Shown here in pieces: positions 34,201 through 43,200 of a stretch of DNA of 64,000 bases. The first letter of the stretch is position 1, and every line of letters begins with the position of its first letter. This DNA is from Flavobacterium sp. WC2421 (GTDB lineage Bacteria > Bacteroidota > Bacteroidia > Flavobacteriales > Flavobacteriaceae), in contig NZ_CP162004.1 in NCBI RefSeq assembly GCF_040822115.1, positions 496,001 through 560,000 of the forward strand, written 5' to 3'. Both the position numbers and the translations under genes were made by a program. The notes beneath the pieces were generated by a model. That model did no database searches. It was not told the origin of the DNA and was given only the letters and a program-made list of their open reading frames with translations.

Positions 34201-37200
34201 GTATCGTGTACTCTCCTGCTGGTGTTCCTGCAGCAACACTTACGCTTCCGTCGGTGTTTACGCTTAAGGCGGTAGTCGCTGTCGATGTTATTACTACATC
34301 TGCTGGAACTACTTTTACTCCATTTAAGGTGTCATTAGTCAATACATTGATTCCTGCGTCTCCTCCGTCTTTTCCATTGATTGGACCGGCAACCACATCG
34401 TCAATTGCATCGATTATCGCTTTTCCAACGGTTACTGTTACCGTAGCGGTATCACAATTGCTTGGGTTTAGTTTTTCACAAATCGTGTATTGTATCGTGT
34501 ACTCTCCTGCTGGTGTTCCTGCAGCAACACTTACGCTTCCGTCGGTGTTTACGCTTAAGGCGGTAGTCGCTGTCGATGTTATTACTACATCTGCTGGAAC
34601 TACTTTTACTCCATTTAAGGTATCATTAGTCAATACATTGATCCCTGCATCTCCTCCGTCTTTTCCATTGATTGGACCGGCAACCACATCGTCAATTGCA
34701 TCGATTATCGCTTTTCCAACGGTTACTGTTACCGTAGCGGTATCACAATTGCTTGGGTTTAGTTTTTCACAAATCGTGTATTGTATCGTGTACTCTCCTG
34801 CTGGTGTTCCTGCAGCAACACTTACGCTTCCGTCGGTGTTTACGCTTAAGGCGGTAGTCGCTGTCGATGTTATTACTACATCTGCTGGAACTACTTTTAC
34901 TCCATTTAAGGTGTCATTAGTCAATACATTGATTCCTGCGTCTCCTCCGTCTTTTCCATTGATTGGACCGGCAACCACATCGTCAATTGCATCGATTATC
35001 GCTTTTCCAACGGTTACTGTTACCGTAGCGGTATCACAATTGCTTGGGTTTAGTTTTTCACAAATCGTGTATTGTATCGTGTACTCTCCTGCTGGTGTTC
35101 CTGCAGCAACACTTACGCTTCCGTCGGTGTTTACGCTTAAGGCGGTAGTCGCTGTCGATGTTATTACTACATCTGCTGGAACTACTTTTACTCCATTTAA
35201 GGTGTCATTATCCAATACATTGATCCCTGCATCTCCTCCGTCTTTTCCATTGATTGGACCGGCAACCACATCGTCAATTGCATCGATTATCGCTTTTCCA
35301 ACGGTTACTGTTACCGTAGCGGTATCACAATTGCTTGGGTTTAGTTTTTCACAAATCGTGTATTGTATCGTGTACTCTCCTGCTGGTGTTCCTGCAGCAA
35401 CACTTACGCTTCCGTCGGTGTTTACGCTTAAGGCGGTAGTCGCTGTCGATGTTATTACTACATCTGCTGGAACTACTTTTACTCCATTTAAGGTGTCATT
35501 ATCCAATACATTGATTCCTGCATCTCCTCCGTCTTTTCCATTGATTGGACCGGCAACCACATCGTCAATTGCATCGATTATCGCTTTTCCAACGGTTACT
35601 GTTACCGTAGCGGTATCACAATTGCTTGGGTTTAGTTTTTCACAAATCGTGTATTGTATCGTGTACTCTCCTGCTGGTGTTCCTGCAGCAACACTTACGC
35701 TTCCGTCGGTGTTTACGCTTAAGGCGGTAGTCGCTGTCGATGTTATTACTACATCTGCTGGAACTACTTTTACTCCATTTAAGGTATCATTAGTCAATAC
35801 ATTGATCCCTGCGTCTCCTCCGTCTTTTCCATTGATTGGACCGGCAACCACATCGTCAATTGCATCGATTATCGCTTTTCCAACGGTTACTGTTACCGTA
35901 GCGGTATCACAATTGCTTGGGTTTAGTTTTTCACAAATCGTGTATTGTATCGTGTACTCTCCTGCTGGTGTTCCTGCAGCAACACTTACGCTTCCGTCGG
36001 TGTTTACGCTTAAGGCGGTAGTCGCTGTCGATGTTATTACTACATCTGCTGGAACTACTTTTACTCCATTTAAGGTGTCATTAGTCAATACATTGATCCC
36101 TGCATCTCCTCCGTCTTTTCCATTGATTGGACCGGCAACCACATCGTCAATTGCATCGATTATCGCTTTTCCAACGGTTACTGTTACCGTAGCGGTATCA
36201 CAATTGCTTGGGTTTAGTTTTTCACAAATCGTGTATTGTATCGTGTACTCTCCTGCTGGTGTTCCTGCAGCAACACTTACGCTTCCGTCGGTGTTTACGC
36301 TTAAGGCGGTAGTCGCTGTCGATGTTATTACTACATCTGCTGGAACTACTTTTACTCCATTTAAGGTGTCATTATCCAATACATTGATCCCTGCATCTCC
36401 TCCGTCTTTTCCATTGATTGGACCGGCAACCACATCGTCAATTGCATCGATTATCGCTTTTCCAACGGTTACTGTTACCGTAGCGGTATCACAATTGCTT
36501 GGGTTTAGTTTTTCACAAATCGTGTATTGTATCGTGTACTCTCCTGCTGGTGTTCCTGCAGCAACACTTACGCTTCCGTCGGTGTTTACGCTTAAGGCGG
36601 TAGTCGCTGTCGATGTTATTACTACATCTGCTGGAACTACTTTTACTCCATTTAAGGTGTCATTAGTCAATACATTGATCCCTGCATCTCCTCCGTCTTT
36701 TCCATTGATTGGACCGGCAACCACATCGTCAATTGCATCGATTATCGCTTTTCCAACGGTTACTGTTACCGTAGCGGTATCACAATTGCTTGGGTTTAGT
36801 TTTTCACAAATCGTGTATTGTATCGTGTACTCTCCTGCTGGTGTTCCTGCAGCAACACTCACGCTTCCGTCGGTGTTTACGCTTAAGGCGGTAGTCGCTG
36901 TCGATGTAATTACTACATCTGCTGGAACTACTTTTACTCCATTTAAGGTGTCATTAGTCAATACATTGATCCCTGCGTCTCCTCCGTCTTTTCCATTGAT
37001 TGGACCGGCAACCACATCGTCAATTGCATCGATTATCGCTTTTCCAACGGTTACTGTTACCGTAGCGGTATCGCAATTGCTTGGGTTTAGTTTTTCACAG
37101 ATTTGGTAAACTAAACTGTAGTTTCCTGCTGGTGTTCCTGCTGCTACAACTACATTAGTTCCTGATAAGGTAATTCCTGTATTGGTTGCTGATACAAATG

Positions 37201-40200
37201 TTGTAGTCACTTTAGTTGGATCAACCAAAGATCCGTTTAAGGTATCGTTAGAAAGTACATTTGTTAATGATGTTCCGCCTATGAAGCCGTTTACACTTGC
37301 TCCTGCATCATCAATTGCATCGATTATCGCTTTAGTTACTGTTACCGTTACTGTAGCTTGATCACAATTCGTTGGGTTTAATTTCTCACAGATTTGGTAA
37401 ACTAAACTGTAGTTTCCTGCTGGTGTTCCTGCTGCTACAACTACATTAGTTCCTGATAAGGTGATTCCTGTATTGGTTGCTGATACAAATGTTGTAGTCA
37501 CTTTAGTTGGATCAACCAAAGATCCGTTTAAGGTATCGTTAGAAAGTACATTTGTTAATGATGTTCCGCCTATGAAGCCGTTTACACTTGCTCCTGCATC
37601 ATCAATTGCATCGATTATCGCTTTAGTTACTGTTACCGTTACTGTAGCTTGATCACAATTCGTTGGATTTAATTTCTCACAGATTTGGTAAACTAAACTA
37701 TAGTTCCCTGCTGGTGTTCCTGCTGCTACAACTACATTAGTTCCTGATAAGGTAATTCCTGTATTGGTTGCTGATACAAATGTTGTAGTCACTTTAGTTG
37801 GATCAACCAAAGATCCGTTTAAGGTATCGTTAGAAAGTACATTTGTTAATGATGTTCCGCCTATGAAGCCGTTTACACTTGCTCCTGCATCATCAATTGC
37901 ATCGATTATCGCTTTAGTTACTGTTACCGTTACTGTAGCTTGATCACAATTCGTTGGGTTTAATTTCTCACAGATTTGGTAAACTAAACTGTAGTTCCCT
38001 GCTGGTGTTCCTGCTGCTACAACTACATTAGTTCCTGATAAGGTGATTCCTGTATTGGTTGCTGATACAAATGTTGTAGTCACTTTAGTTGGATCAACCA
38101 AAGATCCGTTTAAGGTATCGTTAGAAAGTACATTTGTTAATGATGTTCCGCCTATGAAGCCGTTTACACTTGCTCCTGCATCATCAATTGCATCGATTAT
38201 CGCTTTAGTTACTGTTACCGTTACTGTAGCTTGATCACAATTCGTTGGATTTAATTTCTCACAGATTTGGTAAACTAAACTATAGTTCCCTGCTGGTGTT
38301 CCTGCTGCTACAACTACATTAGTTCCTGATAAGGTGATTCCTGTATTGGTTGCTGATACAAATGTTGTAGTCACTTTAGTTGGATCAACCAAAGATCCGT
38401 TTAAGGTATCGTTAGAAAGTACATTTGTTAATGATGTTCCGCCTATGAAGCCGTTTACACTTGCTCCTGCATCATCAATTGCATCGATTATCGCTTTAGT
38501 TACTGTTACCGTTACTGTAGCTTGATCACAATTCGTTGGATTTAATTTCTCACAGATTTGGTAAACTAAACTGTAGTTCCCTGCTGGTGTTCCTGCTGCT
38601 ACAACTACATTAGTTCCTGATAAGGTGATTCCTGTATTGGTTGCTGATACAAATGTTGTAGTCACTTTAGTTGGATCAACCAAAGATCCGTTTAAGGTAT
38701 CGTTAGAAAGTACATTTGTTAATGATGTTCCGCCTATGAAGCCGTTTACACTTGCTCCTGCATCATCAATTGCATCGATTATCGCTTTAGTTACTGTTAC
38801 CGTTACTGTAGCTTGATCACAATTCGTTGGATTTAATTTCTCACAGATTTGGTAAACTAAACTGTAGTTCCCTGCTGGTGTTCCTGCTGCTACAACTACA
38901 TTAGTTCCTGATAAGGTGATTCCTGTATTGGTTGCTGATACAAATGTTGTAGTCACTTTAGTTGGATCAACCAAAGATCCGTTTAAGGTATCGTTAGAAA
39001 GTACATTCGTTAATGATGTTCCGCCTATGAAGCCGTTTACACTTGCTCCTGCATCATCAATTGCATCGATAACTGCTTTAGTTACTGTTACCGTTACTGT
39101 AGCTTGATCACAATTCGTTGGGTTTAATTTCTCACAGATTTGGTAAACTAAACTGTAGTTTCCTGCTGGTGTTCCTGCTGCTACAACTACATTAGTTCCT
39201 GATAAGGTAATTCCTGTATTGGTTGCTGATACAAATGTTGTAGTCACTTTAGTTGGATCAACCAAAGATCCGTTTAAGGTATCGTTAGAAAGTACATTTG
39301 TTAATGATGTTCCGCCTATGAAGCCGTTTACACTTGCTCCTGCATCATCAATTGCATCGATTATCGCTTTAGTTACTGTTACCGTTACTGTAGCTTGATC
39401 ACAATTCGTTGGGTTTAATTTCTCACAGATTTGGTAAACTAAACTGTAGTTCCCTGCTGGTGTTCCTGCTGCTACAACTACATTAGTTCCTGATAAGGTG
39501 ATTCCTGTATTGGTTGCTGATACAAATGTTGTAGTCACTTTAGTTGGATCAACCAAAGCTCCGTTTAAGGTATCGTTAGAAAGTACATTCGTTAATGATG
39601 TTCCGCCTATGAAGCCGTTTACACTTGCTCCTGCATCATCAATTGCATCGATAACTGCTTTAGTTACTGTTACCGTTACTGTAGCTTGATCACAATTCGT
39701 TGGATTTAATTTCTCACAGATTTGGTAAACTAAACTGTAGTTCCCTGCTGGTGTTCCTGCTGCTACAACTACATTAGTTCCTGATAAGGTGATTCCTGTA
39801 TTGGTTGCTGATACAAATGTTGTAGTCACTTTAGTTGGATCAACCAAAGATCCGTTTAAGGTATCGTTAGAAAGTACATTCGTTAATGATGTTCCGCCTA
39901 TGAAGCCGTTTACACTTGCTCCTGCATCATCAATTGCATCGATAACTGCTTTAGTTACTGTTACCGTTACTGTAGCTTGATCACAATTCGTTGGATTTAA
40001 TTTCTCACAGATTTGGTAAACTAAACTGTAGTTCCCTGCTGGTGTTCCTGCTGCTACAACTACATTAGTTCCTGATAAGGTAATTCCTGTATTGGTTGCT
40101 GATACAAATGTTGTAGTCACTTTAGTTGGATCAACCAAAGATCCGTTTAAGGTATCGTTAGAAAGTACATTTGTTAATGATGTTCCGCCTATGAAGCCGT

Positions 40201-43200
40201 TTACACTTGCTCCTGCATCATCAATTGCATCGATTATCGCTTTAGTTACTGTTACCGTTACTGTAGCTTGATCACAATTCGTTGGGTTTAATTTCTCACA
40301 GATTTGGTAAACTAAACTGTAGTTTCCTGCTGGTGTTCCTGCTGCTACAACTACATTAGTTCCTGATAAGGTGATTCCTGTATTGGTTGCTGATACAAAT
40401 GTTGTAGTCACTTTAGTTGGATCAACCAAAGATCCGTTTAAGGTATCGTTAGAAAGTACATTTGTTAATGATGTTCCGCCTATGAAGCCGTTTACACTTG
40501 CTCCTGCATCATCAATTGCATCGATTATCGCTTTAGTTACTGTTACCGTTACTGTAGCTTGATCACAATTCGTTGGATTTAATTTCTCACAGATTTGGTA
40601 AACTAAACTATAGTTCCCTGCTGGTGTTCCTGCTGCTACAACTACATTAGTTCCTGATAAGGTAATTCCTGTATTGGTTGCTGATACAAATGTTGTAGTC
40701 ACTTTAGTTGGATCAACCAAAGATCCGTTTAAGGTATCGTTAGAAAGTACATTTGTTAATGATGTTCCGCCTATGAAGCCGTTTACACTTGCTCCTGCAT
40801 CATCAATTGCATCGATTATCGCTTTAGTTACTGTTACCGTTACTGTAGCTTGATCACAATTCGTTGGGTTTAATTTCTCACAGATTTGGTAAACTAAACT
40901 ATAGTTCCCTGCTGGTGTTCCTGCTGCTACAACTACATTAGTTCCTGATAAGGTGATTCCTGTATTGGTTGCTGATACAAATGTTGTAGTCACTTTAGTT
41001 GGATCAACCAAAGATCCGTTTAAGGTATCGTTAGAAAGTACATTTGTTAATGATGTTCCGCCTATGAAGCCGTTTACACTTGCTCCTGCATCATCAATTG
41101 CATCGATTATCGCTTTAGTTACTGTTACCGTTACTGTAGCTTGATCACAATTCGTTGGATTTAATTTCTCACAGATTTGGTAAACTAAACTGTAGTTCCC
41201 TGCTGGTGTTCCTGCTGCTACAACTACATTAGTTCCTGATAAGGTGATTCCTGCGTTAGTTGAAGATACAAATGTTGTAGTCACTTTAGTTGGATCAACC
41301 AAAGATCCGTTTAAGGTATCGTTAGAAAGTACATTTGTTAATGATGTTCCGCCTATGAAGCCGTTTACACTTGCTCCTGCATCATCAATTGCATCGATAA
41401 CTGCTTTAGTTACTGTTACCGTTACTGTAGCTTGATCACAATTCGTTGGGTTTAATTTCTCACAGATTTGGTAAACTAAACTGTAGTTTCCTGCTGGTGT
41501 TCCTGCTGCTACAACTACATTAGTTCCTGATAAGGTGATTCCTGTATTGGTTGCTGATACAAATGTTGTAGTCACTTTAGTTGGATCAACTAAAGATCCG
41601 TTTAAGGTATCGTTAGAAAGTACATTCGTTAATGATGTTCCGCCTACAAATCCGTTTATGTTTGTTCCTGCATCATCAATTGCATCGATTATCGCTTTAG
41701 TTACTGTTACCGTTACTGTAGCTTGATCACAATTCGTTGGATTTAATTTCTCACAGATTTGGTAAACTAAACTGTAGTTTCCTGCTGGTGTTCCTGCTGC
41801 TACAACAACATTAGTTCCTGATAAGGTGATTCCTGTATTGGTTGCTGATACAAATGTTGTAGTCACTTTAGTTGGATCAACCAAAGATCCGTTTAAGGTA
41901 TCGTTAGAAAGTACATTCGTTAATGATGTTCCTCCTACAAATCCGTTTATGTTTGCTCCTGCATCATCAATTGCATCGATAACTGCTTTAGTTACTGTTA
42001 CCGTTACTGTAGCTTGATCACAATTCGTTGGATTTAATTTCTCACAGATTTGGTAAACTAAACTGTAGTTCCCTGCTGGTGTTCCTGCTGCTACAACTAC
42101 ATTAGTTCCTGATAAGGTGATTCCTGTATTGGTTGCTGATACAAATGTTGTAGTCACTTTAGTTGGATCAACCAAAGATCCGTTTAAGGTATCGTTAGAA
42201 AGTACATTCGTTAATGATGTTCCGCCTACAAATCCGTTTATGTTTGTTCCTGCATCATCAATTGCATCGATTATCGCTTTAGTTACTGTTACCGTTACTG
42301 TAGCTTGATCACAATTCGTTGGATTTAATTTCTCACAGATTTGGTAAACTAAACTGTAGTTTCCTGCTGGTGTTCCTGCTGCTACAACTACATTAGTTCC
42401 TGATAAGGTGATTCCTGTATTGGTTGCTGATACAAATGTTGTAGTCACTTTAGTTGGATCAACCAAAGATCCGTTTAAGGTATCGTTAGAAAGTACATTC
42501 GTTAATGATGTCCCTCCTACAAATCCGTTTACTGAACTTCCTGTATCATTAATCGCGTCAATCACAGCTGCAGAAACAGGTACACTTACTGTAGCTGGGT
42601 CACAATTTGTTGGATTCAATACCTCACAAATTTTGTAAACCAAACTGTAGTTCCCTGCTGGCGTTCCAGCTGCTACCAATACATTTGTTCCTGATAAGGT
42701 GATTCCTGCGTTAGTTGAAGATACGAAAGTCGTATTCACTTTAGAACCAACAACCGCTACTCCATTTAAAGTGTCATTGGACAAGACATTAGTGAATGAA
42801 GTTCCACCTACAAATCCGTTTACTGAACTTCCTGTATCATTAATCGCGTCAATCACAGCTGCAGAAACAGGTACAGTTACTGTAGCTGGGTCACAATTTG
42901 TTGGATTCAATACCTCACAAATTTTGTAAACCAAACTGTAGTTTCCTGCTGGCGTTCCAGCTGCTACCAATACATTTGTTCCTGATAAAGTGATTCCTGC
43001 GTTAGTTGAAGATACGAAAGTCGTATACACTTTAGTTGGATCAACTAATGCTCCATTTAATTTATCGTTAGAAAGTACATTCGTAAATGATGTCCCTCCC
43101 ACAAATCCGTTTACACTTGCTCCTGCATCATCAATCGCGTCGATTGTTGTATTTATCGGTACAGGTGTAGATGTAGAAGTATTATTATATGGATTCGGAT

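Noticed and set aside
17991..37109. A 19-kb plus-strand open frame (6372 residues) antisense to the giant gene
   Set aside because: The repeat unit is 291 bp, a multiple of three, and has no stop in this antisense frame, so openness of one unit carries through the whole array. It has no signal peptide, no promoter and unnatural Thr/Ser/Pro/Val composition. The sense frame has proper signal and sorting domains.
16976..43141. Possible CRISPR or satellite array because of the dense regular repeats
   Set aside because: Units are contiguous coding DNA of 285-291 bp without unique spacers, and there are no cas genes. The frame is kept throughout.
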